Shown piece after piece: positions 1-8,004 of a DNA stretch of 64,000 bases (positions are counted from its first letter, which is position 1; each line of letters starts with the position of its first letter). Source of the DNA: Spirosomataceae bacterium TFI 002 (GTDB lineage: Bacteria > Bacteroidota > Bacteroidia > Cytophagales > Spirosomataceae). A program made the translations under genes and the position numbers. The notes under the pieces were generated by a model. It saw only the letters and a list, made by a program, of their open reading frames with translations. It was not told where the DNA came from and did no database searches. The stretch is from contig LT907983.1 of NCBI GenBank assembly GCA_900230115.1, forward strand, positions 186,001 to 250,000. Reading direction: 5' to 3'.

Positions 1-228
1 ATATGGACGTGTATGTTCATGAGCGGCAATGGCAAGAAAGGTTTCTTGAACTCCTTTGGTAAGGTGATATTGCATTCTGAGATATCGTGTATACTGCTCT
101 ATTTGAAGACCATTCATTTCAAAATTGCGTCTTAGTTTTTCGGCAAAGAAAATGTTGGCATTTTCTACTTTTAGCATGAGCATTTCACTAAAAGTTAGTG
201 CCTGAGTTTGAGTTTTACTTGCGATCAT
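1..228 (-). CDS. N-terminal part of an unidentified helical protein (cut by window edge)
   Basis: An open frame starts with ATG at 226-228 and runs off the left edge after 76 codons without a stop. The visible part is mostly helical and contains the stretches YTRYLRMQYHLTKG and FLAIAAHEH. This recalls the heme-oxygenase-like / TenA-like iron-containing redox enzyme fold, but the motif evidence is thin and the catalytic part is missing. No signal peptide is visible, so it is probably cytoplasmic. The 184 bases between it and the repeat array at 413 hold no other gene that I can see. The reading frame is well supported; the function is only a guess. Confidence 0.55.
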   Translation of the reverse strand, partial: MIASKTQTQALTFSEMLMLKVENANIFFAEKLRRNFEMNGLQIEQYTRYLRMQYHLTKGVQETFLAIAAHEHTRPY

Positions 229-412
229 TTGATTGTACTTTTGGGTTGATTAATACATCAAAGTTGATACAATACTAGCCTGTAAAACATGGGGAAATCA
301 CGGCTTCTCGAGTGGATTTCGCTTGAAAATAGAGGGTATTTCTACACCGAAAGAGTAGGGTGTTTTTACGGGTTGAAGTGTTAAGTTTGGTTGAGTTTTA
401 CCAACGGTTAAG

Positions 413-735
413 CCCGCTAATCTTGCAGAGTTTCGAGGAGATTTACGTAAAGCTTCTACTTTAGATAATGAGCTTTCTGCAAATTCTGAGTGAATCAGCT
501 TATTTCTAGTCAACAAAATTCAAGCCCGCAGATCTCGAAGAGGTTCGCGGAGTTCTACGTTAAGGTTCTACTCTAGATAATTGGCTTTCTGCAAATTCCG
601 CGTTTTTCTGCGTTTTCTGCGGGAAAATAAATACAGCCCGCTGATCTCGCATAGGTTCGCGGAGTTCTTCGTCAAGGTACTTCGTTGGATAATGGGCTTT
701 CGACAAATTCCGTGTTTATCTGCGAATTTTGCGGG
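413..735. repeat. 112-bp palindromic repeat array, left part (3 units)
   Basis: Three units start at 413, 525 and 637, exactly 112 bp apart. A typical unit has a 99-bp core and a 13-bp A-rich spacer. The core opens with CCCGCAGATCTCGCAGAGG and closes with ATCTGCGAATTCTGCGGG, which are imperfect reverse complements. Further in, CGCGGA can pair with TCCGTG. Each unit can therefore form a long hairpin with a loop of about 40 bases. Unit 1 has a different end (GAATCAGCTTATTTCT) instead of the closing arm. Since 112 is not a multiple of 3, open frames across the array are accidental. The array continues at 1205, beyond the GxxExxY gene. Confidence 0.95.
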
Positions 736-757
736 AGAAAAAATGAAAATTTTAGAA

Positions 758-1135
758 TTAAAGATTATTCACCTTGCGATAAATACTAAAAGCGATATTA
801 TCAGTATTGAAGTTGACTAGTAAACCAAGTTTGAGATTCGATAGCTTCAAATAAGTAATAACCTGCTTGTGATGTACTTCAGCAAGGTTTTCAACACTTT
901 TGATTTCAATAATAACTTGATTCTCAACAAGAATATCCAGCCTAAATCCACCATCGAGTTTGACGTCGTGATAAATCACTGGAATTGGAACTTGAGTTCT
1001 AATGTTTAATCCTTCATTTCTTAATTCATAAGCTAGAGCCAATTCATACACCGATTCGAGCAGTCCAGGTCCAAGCTCAGAATATACTTTAAAAATAGCT
1101 CCTCTAATTTTGTAAGAAATATCGTTTAACTCCAT
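758..1135 (-). CDS. GxxExxY family protein (PD-(D/E)XK nuclease-like)
   Basis: This 125-residue protein carries the signature that names the family: G24-L-L-E27-S-V-Y30. It is followed by nuclease-like motifs D67 (FRLDILV), E77-x-K79 (IIEIKS) and Q91-x3-Y95. This is the arrangement D...ExK...QxxxY seen in RecB-like PD-(D/E)XK proteins (PDDEXK_3 type). Length is normal for the family and no residue is missing, so it looks intact. It has no signal peptide. The gene lies inside the 112-bp repeat array, between units 3 and 4, with about 20 bp to the left unit and 70 bp to the right one. Cellular function of the family is not established. A second, broken copy is at 49121-49418. Confidence 0.88.
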   Translation of the reverse strand: MELNDISYKIRGAIFKVYSELGPGLLESVYELALAYELRNEGLNIRTQVPIPVIYHDVKLDGGFRLDILVENQVIIEIKSVENLAEVHHKQVITYLKLSNLKLGLLVNFNTDNIAFSIYRKVNNL

Positions 1136-1204
1136 TTAAAAGTGTGTTGAATAAAGATAGAAAAACGATTTAATTTTTAAGTCATTCTACCTAATAAAAT
1201 TCAG

Positions 1205-1924
1205 ACCGCAGATCTCGCAGAAGTTCGCGGAGTTCTACGTCAAGGTACTTCGTTGGATAATGGGCTTTCGACAAGTTCTGTGTTTATCTGCGTTTTCTGC
1301 GGGAAATTTAATACAGACCACTGATCTCGCAGAGATTCGAGGAGTTCTACGTTAAGGTACTTCGTTGGATAATGGGCTTTCTGCAAATCCTCCGTGAATC
1401 AGCTTATTTCTCGTCAACAAAATTCAAGCCCGCAGATCTCGCAGAGGTTCGCGGAGTTCTGCGTCAAGGTTCTTCGTTGGATAATAGGCTTTCGACAAAT
1501 TCCGTGTTTATCTGCGAATTCTGCGGGAGAAAAAATTCAAGCCCGCTGATCTCGCAGAGGTTCGCGGAGTTCTACGTCAAGGTTCTTCGTTGGATAATGG
1601 GCTTTCGACAAGTTCCGTGTTTATCTGCGAATTCTGCGGGACAAAAATTAAGCCCGCTGATCTCGCAGAGGTTCGCGGAGTTCTATGTTAAGGTTCTACG
1701 TTGGATAAATGGCTTGCGACAAATTCCGTGTTTTTCTGCGAATTCTACGGGAGAATAAATACAGCTCGCAGATCTCGCAGTATTTCGCGGAGTTCTGCGT
1801 CAAGGTTCTTCGTTGGATAATGGGCTTTCGACAAGTTCCGTGTTTATCTGCGAATTCTGCGGGAAAATAAATACAACCCGCTAATCTCGCAGAGTTTCGA
1901 GGAATTCTATATCAAGGTTCTACC
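1205..1924. repeat. 112-bp palindromic repeat array, right part (7 units, last truncated)
   Basis: Units start at 1205, 1317, 1429, 1542, 1653, 1765 and 1877, with spacing of 111-113 bp. Cores end with GCGGG at 1303, 1527, 1640, 1751 and 1863. Unit 5 (1317) has the same alternative end as unit 1. The last unit stops after about 48 bp, in TTCTACCTAA. A similar string, TTCTACCTAATAAAATTCAG, lies just before unit 4 at 1185-1204, on the promoter side of the GxxExxY gene. Units differ by scattered substitutions, many of which keep the terminal arms paired. The array is not CRISPR-like, because spacers are short and nearly identical. Confidence 0.95.
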
Positions 1925-1999
1925 TAACATTTATAAATTCAGTGCAAGCAGTGTTGATAATATCCGAAAACCAGTCCTATAAAAAACAAAGAAGAAAAG

Positions 2000-2623
2000 C
2001 TAATTACTGTTCATTTTAGTAATCAACTCAGGAACATTGCTCACATCTAGTTTTAGATATATATTTTTTCGATGAGTTTTTACAGTATGGTAGCTCAGGT
2101 TTAAAATCTCAGCTATTTCCTGATTATTGAGACCTTTGACCAAATGGTCTATGATTTCTACTTCACGGTCGCTCAGTTGGTATTGTGCTAAAAAACTATC
2201 TAAGGCAGTACTCATTTCATACTTTGGCTCAGCCTCGAACTCCACAAAATAAGAACCACCATCAATCACCGTTTTTATCCCATTTAGCAAAACCTTCGTT
2301 TCACAATCTTTAAGTAGATATCCATCCATGCCGTAGAGCTTGCTGAGTTTAAGCATTTTCTCATTCTCATACATAGTCAGCATGATTATCTTAAGGTATG
2401 GAAAAGCCACTTTAAGGTCTTTTCCAAGTTCCAAACCATCTAGTTTCCCAAGATTAATATCCAATAAAAGTACTTTGGGATTAATCTCCGAAATAGCTTC
2501 TTCTATGGCATATTTCTCTTTTTCCGGACCAAAGGGCATATAATCACCCTGCTTGCGAAGAAGCTCTTTAAGCCCCTCCCCAAACAATTTGTGGTCATCC
2601 GCTATGAGAATTTTATTCTTCAT
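2000..2623 (-). CDS. NarL/LuxR-type response regulator
   Basis: The 207-residue protein has a receiver domain (about 1-120) with acidic residues D9/D10 and the phospho-acceptor D55 in LLLDINLGKLDG. A LuxR-type helix-turn-helix follows at about 140-205 (LSDREVEIIDHLVKGLNNQEIA...VKTHRKNIYLKL). It is a cytoplasmic DNA-binding regulator. Its ATG overlaps the stop of the upstream kinase gene by one base (TAATG), so the two are translationally coupled and form a cognate pair. Target genes are not known. The hairpin motifs at 6076 and 7941 are possible candidates, by inference only. Confidence 0.93.
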   Translation of the reverse strand: MKNKILIADDHKLFGEGLKELLRKQGDYMPFGPEKEKYAIEEAISEINPKVLLLDINLGKLDGLELGKDLKVAFPYLKIIMLTMYENEKMLKLSKLYGMDGYLLKDCETKVLLNGIKTVIDGGSYFVEFEAEPKYEMSTALDSFLAQYQLSDREVEIIDHLVKGLNNQEIAEILNLSYHTVKTHRKNIYLKLDVSNVPELITKMNSN

Positions 2624-4440
2624 TAAAGAGGTATTTCAAGTATTATCGTTGAGCCCTTCTCGTTATGATCAAAATTGATGCTTCCATTTAAATATGAAGC
2701 TCTCATTTTCATGTTTTTCATTCCTAAACCTTCATTTTTTTCATTGAAAACACTTCCATCATCCTCCACCATTAAAGTCAACTCATCTTTGCTCCATAAA
2801 AACTGAACAAGAATCTCAGTTGCTTTACTATGCTTGTTGATGTTCTGAATAATCTCTGAAAAAATTCTATAAATATGTAAAGCCGAATTGGGAGATACTG
2901 TCTGTCTTTTTCCATGTTCTTGAAAAGCAATTGTTCTGCCAGGACCATTATTCATTAAAATAACTTCCCGAACGGAGTCAACTAAGCCTGCCCTCTCAAA
3001 ATCCGGTGGCATCAAGGCGTGAGATATTCTCCTGAGGTCATCACCTGCCTTCTTTGCCAAGTAGTTTAATTGCTCTTTGTCTTCTTCTTTTTGGGGTGAA
3101 AGCTTGTCGTACACAAACCGCTTTAAAGTTGCCAATGTACCTCCCAAATCGTCGTGCAAATCTTGAGCAATACGTTTTTGTTCGCTTTCTTGAATCTCGA
3201 TTTGAGCTGTTGCCAATTGCAGTTCTGTATCCATTAGTTTCTTTTTTATACGCTTTCCTATAAATCGTTCTCTATATATCAATGCGAACAGGATAAAGAG
3301 CATTTCTAACACGATTGAGACTCTAAAAGCAGCGAATAAGTCACTCGGTAATTCAATTATTCCAAATATATTCGTCAGGCCCTCCATCATACCCGAAAGT
3401 ATCAACGGTAATGCCATTACAATGTATATTTTGGCAAGGACATTCTTTCTCAAACTCATGATCAAGAAAACACTGTGGTAAAGAATTGTTCCCACAAAAA
3501 AGGTCAGCTTAATAACAAAAAACAGAGGATTATTCACCTGACTGGGAAATAAACTCACCAAAATTGTCAACACAAAAAGTATGTCAATAAGCCATGAAAC
3601 ATACTTATTTTCTTTTATTTCTCCAGTATCTACAAAAGCTACTGCAAACCTGAGAAAGGTGTAGGTACTCGTAAAAATGGCAATATTAATGAGGTAATTA
3701 TACTCCACAGGAATAGCTTCCAATGTCACTGACGGAGCAACGACACGTAAGCAATAGAATGCCAAAAAGTTCACTGCATATACCAAATACAGCCAGAGCA
3801 TTTTACGATACCTGGGCGAAAAGATGATATTATAAATGCTGAACAAAATGGAAGTAAGCAGTGCCATAATCACCAATCCATCCATGATCAGCAGCTTATA
3901 GTAATAAGCATAAAACTGCTTCTTACTCATTATCTTCAATGGCAGCTTCGTCACCTGATAGGTATTCTCCACCTTAAAAAAAACCTCCTTTGTACTTCTC
4001 GCAGGCACTGTCACATTAAAAGAATGCAAATAAGAAGGCACCATCCGCTCCAACATCGGCCTACCCCAGCCGGAGCTTGCTGTTTTCCACTTTCCTTCTT
4101 CCTCGTAAGAAAATTCTACGTTTTCTAGTATGAATTGGTCGGAGACTAGGTAGAGTTGTTGATTTTTTGAGGATAAGTTATTTAGGGTTAGGGTTTTGTG
4201 GAGAGTTTTTCCATTTTTATACGACAGTTCTTCCCCGCTTTTATAAAAAATGAAAAACAAATCATGAAATGAGAAATTATTTTTGGACTTTAAATCAAAC
4301 GTAATATTTACTGAATTTAATTGATCTCCAGTAAAACAATTCGGAACAAACGTGCATCCACCTATTAATATAGAACAAATAACAATTATAATTGATATTT
4401 TGTATCCTAAACTATTTTTACTGGCTTTCTTCAAACTCAA
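2623..4440 (-). CDS. 7TMR-DISM sensor histidine kinase (HisKA_3 type)
   Basis: The 605-residue sensor kinase has an N-terminal hydrophobic segment ending in a lipobox-like GGC (residues 27-29). An extracellular DISMED2-like beta domain (about 45-165) is followed by about seven membrane helices (about 182-390), a coiled linker, and a HisKA_3 dimerisation segment with phospho-His H429 in AQDLHDDLGG. The HATPase domain carries N-box (EIIQNINKH), VEDDG and GLGMKNMKMR motifs. The frame opens with TTG at 4438-4440 directly after a stop codon, so an unusual start (TTG here or at residue 3) is required. It probably senses a carbohydrate-like or surface ligand and phosphorylates the downstream regulator. 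Confidence 0.92.
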   Translation of the reverse strand: MSLKKASKNSLGYKISIIIVICSILIGGCTFVPNCFTGDQLNSVNITFDLKSKNNFSFHDLFFIFYKSGEELSYKNGKTLHKTLTLNNLSSKNQQLYLVSDQFILENVEFSYEEEGKWKTASSGWGRPMLERMVPSYLHSFNVTVPARSTKEVFFKVENTYQVTKLPLKIMSKKQFYAYYYKLLIMDGLVIMALLTSILFSIYNIIFSPRYRKMLWLYLVYAVNFLAFYCLRVVAPSVTLEAIPVEYNYLINIAIFTSTYTFLRFAVAFVDTGEIKENKYVSWLIDILFVLTILVSLFPSQVNNPLFFVIKLTFFVGTILYHSVFLIMSLRKNVLAKIYIVMALPLILSGMMEGLTNIFGIIELPSDLFAAFRVSIVLEMLFILFALIYRERFIGKRIKKKLMDTELQLATAQIEIQESEQKRIAQDLHDDLGGTLATLKRFVYDKLSPQKEEDKEQLNYLAKKAGDDLRRISHALMPPDFERAGLVDSVREVILMNNGPGRTIAFQEHGKRQTVSPNSALHIYRIFSEIIQNINKHSKATEILVQFLWSKDELTLMVEDDGSVFNEKNEGLGMKNMKMRASYLNGSINFDHNEKGSTIILEIPL

Positions 4441-4591
4441 TTACTTACATTTTTGAAATTAGGTTAAAGTAAACCTAAAGTATTGAAAAATCATTATAAC
4501 CAACCGCAGAGCTTGATCAAAAAGGATATTTAATACAAAAAGAACTTAAAAAACTTGAAACTAACTATTGAATCTGGCAGTAATAAAAAAA

Positions 4592-5416
4592 CTAGACTAT
4601 TATGGGTTCAAAAATTGGCATTGCACCTTGGATGGATACCATTTTAGAATCAAACTCATTTGCAATAGTTTTAAAGCCGTCGTTTTTTAAATGAATTTCG
4701 TTATGCCATTCAGAATCATCTGGAAACCTTCCTCTTAAATCTACATAATGAAATGTCCCATTATACTCTGCTTCAATACTCTTTAGCACTTCATTAAAAA
4801 TGTCAACCATTTCTTTAATTATTGGCTCGATGTCACCCTTTCTTCGAGTAATTCCTTTATCATTAAATGCTGGTTTAATCCATGGTCCACTAAACTTTAC
4901 GCCAGCAAACTTAAATCCTTTGCCAGTTGGTTTGGCATAATCATATCCATGCATTACTATTTTTATATCAGTACATTCCACCAAAACCTTATCTATAAAA
5001 TCAATTATGCCACTTCTTACTTTGTGGACCATTAAACTTGTAAACATTTCCTTGTTAAAAAGAGTAGGCAAGCTTGAAGATTTATGATGTAAAAACTGAC
5101 CCATTTCTTGGCCCACAACATCATTTCCACCCGCACTTAAAAGTAAGAACTGAGGTTGATATAATTTAACTTTAGCTACAGTATCATCTATTGATTCAGG
5201 GTTATAAACCATATTTTCTAATGTATCTCCAGCTTTAGAAAGTTTATTAATAGCGTATCCTTTTTTACGCAGATAATCCAATATGTCCTTATGGAGTGGG
5301 TAATCAAACCATGAGTCTCCTTCGGCTACAATTTTCAGCCTTCTATCAATATTTGAATCCAAAAGTTTTTGAAAGGAAGTTGATTCTAGAATTAGTTTTT
5401 CTTCGCTTAAAGTCAT
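4592..5416 (-). CDS. SGNH/GDSL hydrolase family protein, cytoplasmic
   Basis: The 274-residue protein has the SGNH blocks in order: AEGDSWFDYP with nucleophile S35, an oxyanion Gly in KAGDT (G63), SAGGNDVVG with N98-D99, and a C-terminal WHNEIHLKNDGF carrying H242. In this subfamily the usual DxxH block appears as W-x-N-E-x-H, so the Asp/Asn difference is not a sign of inactivity. No signal peptide is seen, unlike most secreted esterases nearby. Substrate is unknown. It follows the 5504-6001 gene on the same strand, separated by a 14-bp palindrome, and may be co-transcribed with it. Confidence 0.85.
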   Translation of the reverse strand: MTLSEEKLILESTSFQKLLDSNIDRRLKIVAEGDSWFDYPLHKDILDYLRKKGYAINKLSKAGDTLENMVYNPESIDDTVAKVKLYQPQFLLLSAGGNDVVGQEMGQFLHHKSSSLPTLFNKEMFTSLMVHKVRSGIIDFIDKVLVECTDIKIVMHGYDYAKPTGKGFKFAGVKFSGPWIKPAFNDKGITRRKGDIEPIIKEMVDIFNEVLKSIEAEYNGTFHYVDLRGRFPDDSEWHNEIHLKNDGFKTIANEFDSKMVSIQGAMPIFEPIIV

Positions 5417-5440
5417 GATATTTCAGTTTGAAATTGAATA

Positions 5441-5484
5441 ATTTAAAGAGTAAAAGACCATATCAGACCATTTACTCTTTAAAT
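5441..5484. repeat. Perfect 14-bp inverted repeat between two minus-strand genes
   Basis: ATTTAAAGAGTAAA at 5441-5454 is an exact reverse complement of 5471-5484. The 16-base loop contains AGACCA twice. No T-run follows on either strand, so it could be an operator or an mRNA-stability hairpin rather than a terminator. It sits 25 bp upstream of the SGNH gene start and 20 bp downstream of the stop of the 5504-6001 gene. Confidence 0.8.
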
Positions 5485-5503
5485 GTAATTTGTCGCAAAT
5501 GGA

Positions 5504-6001
5504 TTAAATTGGGCAAACCTTGCCAATACCATACTTTATCAAACTCGCCACTAAGGCAATGATAATTGGCAAAACAATGATAGGTAAACCAGCTGCTGCA
5601 CCTAAAGCCGGAATAATTGCAATGATTACGAGTCTAATTATTGCCTTGGTATCAAATTGTGACCAATCTATATCGCCTATGACTGCACAAAAAGCTTGAT
5701 GAATTTTCTTTTTTAATTTCTTAAAGCCTCTTTTAAATTTCATCTTATCAATAGAATATGAATTGATGGAATCAACGAAGAATAAACTATTAAGACTAGA
5801 AAACTCCTTAATATTCAGCTCTATTTCATCTTCTAGAAATCCTTCTTTTGACAAAAAATCTTGCATGTCGGGATTCAAATATTCTGCTTCCAACATTCTG
5901 TCAAATCCATCAAAATCTGAGGATAAAGACATGGCAACAGCTCTAGATTCGAGATATGGAAGAATAGAATCTACGTCATTGTTTAAAATAAGTTCTTTCA
6001 T
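5504..6001 (-). CDS. Unknown protein with hydrophobic C-terminal tail
   Basis: I do not recognise this 165-residue protein. The ATG at 5999-6001 is preferred over an upstream TTG. Residues 1-85 are acidic and likely helical. Around residues 90-105 there is a basic stretch (KFKRGFKKLKKKIHQ). From about 122 the protein is strongly hydrophobic and small-residue rich (IIPALGAAAGLPIIVLPII), enough for one or two membrane segments, and it ends KVCPI. There is no N-terminal signal peptide. It is divergent from the secreted-protein gene at 6139 and shares the intergenic hairpin motif at 6076-6100. A membrane-active or tail-anchored role is possible, but nothing shows it directly. Confidence 0.7.
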   Translation of the reverse strand: MKELILNNDVDSILPYLESRAVAMSLSSDFDGFDRMLEAEYLNPDMQDFLSKEGFLEDEIELNIKEFSSLNSLFFVDSINSYSIDKMKFKRGFKKLKKKIHQAFCAVIGDIDWSQFDTKAIIRLVIIAIIPALGAAAGLPIIVLPIIIALVASLIKYGIGKVCPI

Positions 6002-6075
6002 TTTTATAGTTGTTTGTTTGAGTAACAAAGTAAAGCTTGAATTCTTATGGATTTTAAGGGAGAATCCTCTTAATT

Positions 6076-6100
6076 AAAAGGGTGTTTTACCCCTTCCCTC
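6076..6100 (+). promoter_or_regulatory. GGGTG-T4-ACCCC hairpin motif, copy 1
   Basis: The motif is AAAAGGGTG, four T, ACCCCTTCCCTC, with GGGT pairing to ACCC. It begins 63 bp before the ATG of the gene at 6139. A near-copy at 7941-7966 begins 64 bp before the ATG at 8005. Position and symmetry suggest an operator for one of the flanking response regulators; this is inference. Confidence 0.6.
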
Positions 6101-6138
6101 ATAATTTTTAATTTGTGACTTTTGAATAAAAAAAGGTC

Positions 6139-7053
6139 ATGAACAAATTACTATTGCTTGTTTTAGTTTTTATTGGTTATGTGAGTAAAGCCCAAGAAAA
6201 AGAATATGGAAGTTACAGGGTACATCCATCTTGGAATAAGACATCTCAACTATTTATGTATAGTGGTAAAAAGGAAGTTCCAGTTAAGGCTGGTTGGAGA
6301 ATTACAGAATCAATAGGATCAAAGCAGATAGAAAAGACAATGCCTTTTGATACAACTCTGGAGGTTAAAACTTACATCCCAATAAAATTAAGTCAAAAAA
6401 TAAGAATTTCAGATTTGGTACATAAAGACGACGATCCAAGTAAGCTATATTTTAATATGCTTCCATTTAAAGATTCTGACAATGTAGTATTGAAGTCATT
6501 TAATGATATGTTTATTGGCGAAGGCATTAAAAAAACAACTGATACTCTGGATTCAAAAGGTTATATACTAATTCCTGAGAATGGCTATGTAAAACTATCT
6601 AAGGTGTTTATAAAGTGGAATACAATAACAATTCCATTCTCTATAAGACCCTCAATAAACGAAGAAATTAGTAGTAAGGTAACTACAGGACTTAAAATTG
6701 GAACCTCTATTACCGTAGATTTCAATTGGCAATACTTTAAAAATAGAAGAACAAAAGCTCGCAACAGTATTTACGGATTTTCAACTGGTATTGCCTTTGG
6801 TTTAACATCTATTTCACTGGATAAACAAAGTACAAGCCTTTTAGAAACCCCTTATACAAATTCTGAAAATGGGCTAGCATTTTTTGTTGGGCCAGGTATA
6901 GGGATAAACATAAAAGGGTTTCAAGCTTTTTACATTTACGGAACGGATATAGGATTAACCTCAAATGTGAAAGATTGGAATTATAATAAGAAATGGTACC
7001 ACGGTGTAGGTGTTGGAATTGGCTTAGAGGTATTCGGTAAAGTTCTGGATTAA
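6139..7053 (+). CDS. Secreted or outer-membrane protein of unknown function
   Basis: The 304-residue product begins with a signal peptide (MNKLLLLVLVFIGYVSKAQ, cleavage after AQ). The rest is rich in alternating polar and hydrophobic residues. The C-terminal half has glycine-aromatic beta strands (YGFSTGIAFG, GLAFFVGPGIG, WYHGVGVGIGLEVFGKVLD) that resemble an outer-membrane beta barrel. No enzymatic motif is seen. It is transcribed alone, divergent from 5504-6001, and carries the GGGTG hairpin motif in its upstream region, as does the gene at 8005, suggesting shared regulation. Confidence 0.75.
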   Translation: MNKLLLLVLVFIGYVSKAQEKEYGSYRVHPSWNKTSQLFMYSGKKEVPVKAGWRITESIGSKQIEKTMPFDTTLEVKTYIPIKLSQKIRISDLVHKDDDPSKLYFNMLPFKDSDNVVLKSFNDMFIGEGIKKTTDTLDSKGYILIPENGYVKLSKVFIKWNTITIPFSIRPSINEEISSKVTTGLKIGTSITVDFNWQYFKNRRTKARNSIYGFSTGIAFGLTSISLDKQSTSLLETPYTNSENGLAFFVGPGIGINIKGFQAFYIYGTDIGLTSNVKDWNYNKKWYHGVGVGIGLEVFGKVLD

Positions 7054-7273
7054 ACACTTTCAACTTATTCTATTCAATTTTCAAAGGCACCAAAGTTTGC
7101 CCATTAATCATTTTTCATGTTATTTGCTAAAGAGATTAGTAATGTTGATTGAGGTCGGATTAATACGCCGACTCACAAGAAACCAACAATCTTACTTTCA
7201 ACTACTTAATCGAAGTATCAGAAAAATAAAATGCAAACACATACCCTAAGAAATAAAACATTTTAAATTCCGC

Positions 7274-7318
7274 ATGGCAATAAATAAATCAGAGTTGTAC
7301 AGCTACGTTACATTCTGA
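7274..7318 (+). pseudogene. Possible hsdM start fragment (type I restriction-modification remnant)
   Basis: An ATG at 7274 opens MAINKSELYS, which matches the conserved beginning of many HsdM methyltransferase subunits (M-A-x-N-K-S-E-L-Y-S-S). The frame stops at 7316-7318 after 14 codons. It runs directly into the ygjP-like remnant in another frame. In type I restriction operons of this phylum a ygjP-like gene often sits beside hsdR, so this could be the scar of a large internal deletion. The match is only ten residues long. Confidence 0.45.
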
Positions 7319-7761
7319 AAGTAAAAGAGCAAGAAGATACTCCTAATATAGAATTTGACCACAAATACCTTCATTTTACTATTAGGCCAAGCACAGGTCA
7401 GGCAAAACGTAAGAAGATACTAGATTAATGGAACTGAGCAGAATTAAAAAAAAGTCCCAAACCTAATCGCAATTGGGAAAAGAAAATAGGTGTGGAAAGC
7501 AATGAATTTGGCATAAAACGAACGTAAACTAAATGGGGAACATGCAATACAGAAGCAAAGCGTATTGGGCTCAACCTAGAACTTACACGCAAACCAATAG
7601 AGTGTTTAGAATACATTATAGTACACGAACTGGTGCATCTTCATGAACGAAGCCACAACGCCCTTTTTGTAAAGTACATGGATGATTTCATGCCTAAATG
7701 GCAATTTTACAGAGACTAATTGAACAGATTGCCTTACAGTCATGTGTATTGGGGGTGTTGA
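7296..7761 (+). pseudogene. ygjP-like (DUF45, M48-type) metallopeptidase pseudogene
   Basis: One frame reads a clear YgjP-like protein: RYILKVKEQ, TIRPSTG, NWEKKIGVESNEFGIK, TKWGTCNTEAKRI, LEYIIVHELVHLHERSHN, FMPKWQFYRD and LNRLPYSH. The zinc motif HELVH lies at 7624-7638. In-frame stops at 7426 (TAA), 7435 (TGA), 7525 (TAA) and 7717 (TAA) break it, yet there is no frameshift. All stops are explained by single-base changes, such as GAA to TAA after YRD. The N-terminal third is missing. The stretches 7054-7273 and 7762-7940 hold nothing that I recognise. The gene is dead but has decayed only by substitution. Confidence 0.88.
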
Positions 7762-7940
7762 AATTGGAGAAAAATATTTAAATTTCAATGATGTCTACTA
7801 AGCTGTAATGAGTCGTTTAAATTGCTAGACATTTGGAAATGGAACGAAATTTTGATCTAGAAACTATTATTATCAAGTTTAATTCAAGAAGTATTTGAGT
7901 TTTCACACGGGTAGAAAAATTAAATTAGATTTAAATTTCA

Positions 7941-7966
7941 AAAAGGGTGTTTTTACCCTTTCCTCC
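7941..7966 (+). promoter_or_regulatory. GGGTG-T5-ACCC hairpin motif, copy 2
   Basis: AAAAGGGTG, five T, ACCCTTTCCTCC repeats the element at 6076-6100, with the same GGGT/ACCC pairing. It begins 64 bp before the ATG at 8005. The 13-base core AGGGTGTTTTTAC at 7944-7956 also occurs exactly at 357-369, next to the repeat array. A shared binding site is likely; the protein that binds it is not known. Confidence 0.6.
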
Positions 7967-8004
7967 TTCTCACTGTTACTTTAACTTTAATAAAAATTAA
8001 AATT

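Noticed and set aside
1372-1758. 128-codon open frame across the repeat array, and shorter frames at 298-516 and 581-820
   Set aside because: These frames run through the 112-bp units. Since 112 is not a multiple of 3 and the units vary without codon bias, they are accidental.
413-1924. CRISPR array
   Set aside because: Units are 99 bp with 13-bp spacers that are almost identical to each other, and no cas gene is near. It is a tandem palindromic array instead.
7274-7761. A living metallopeptidase gene read by stop-codon readthrough
   Set aside because: Four in-frame stops of two kinds and a missing N-terminal third point to decay rather than recoding.
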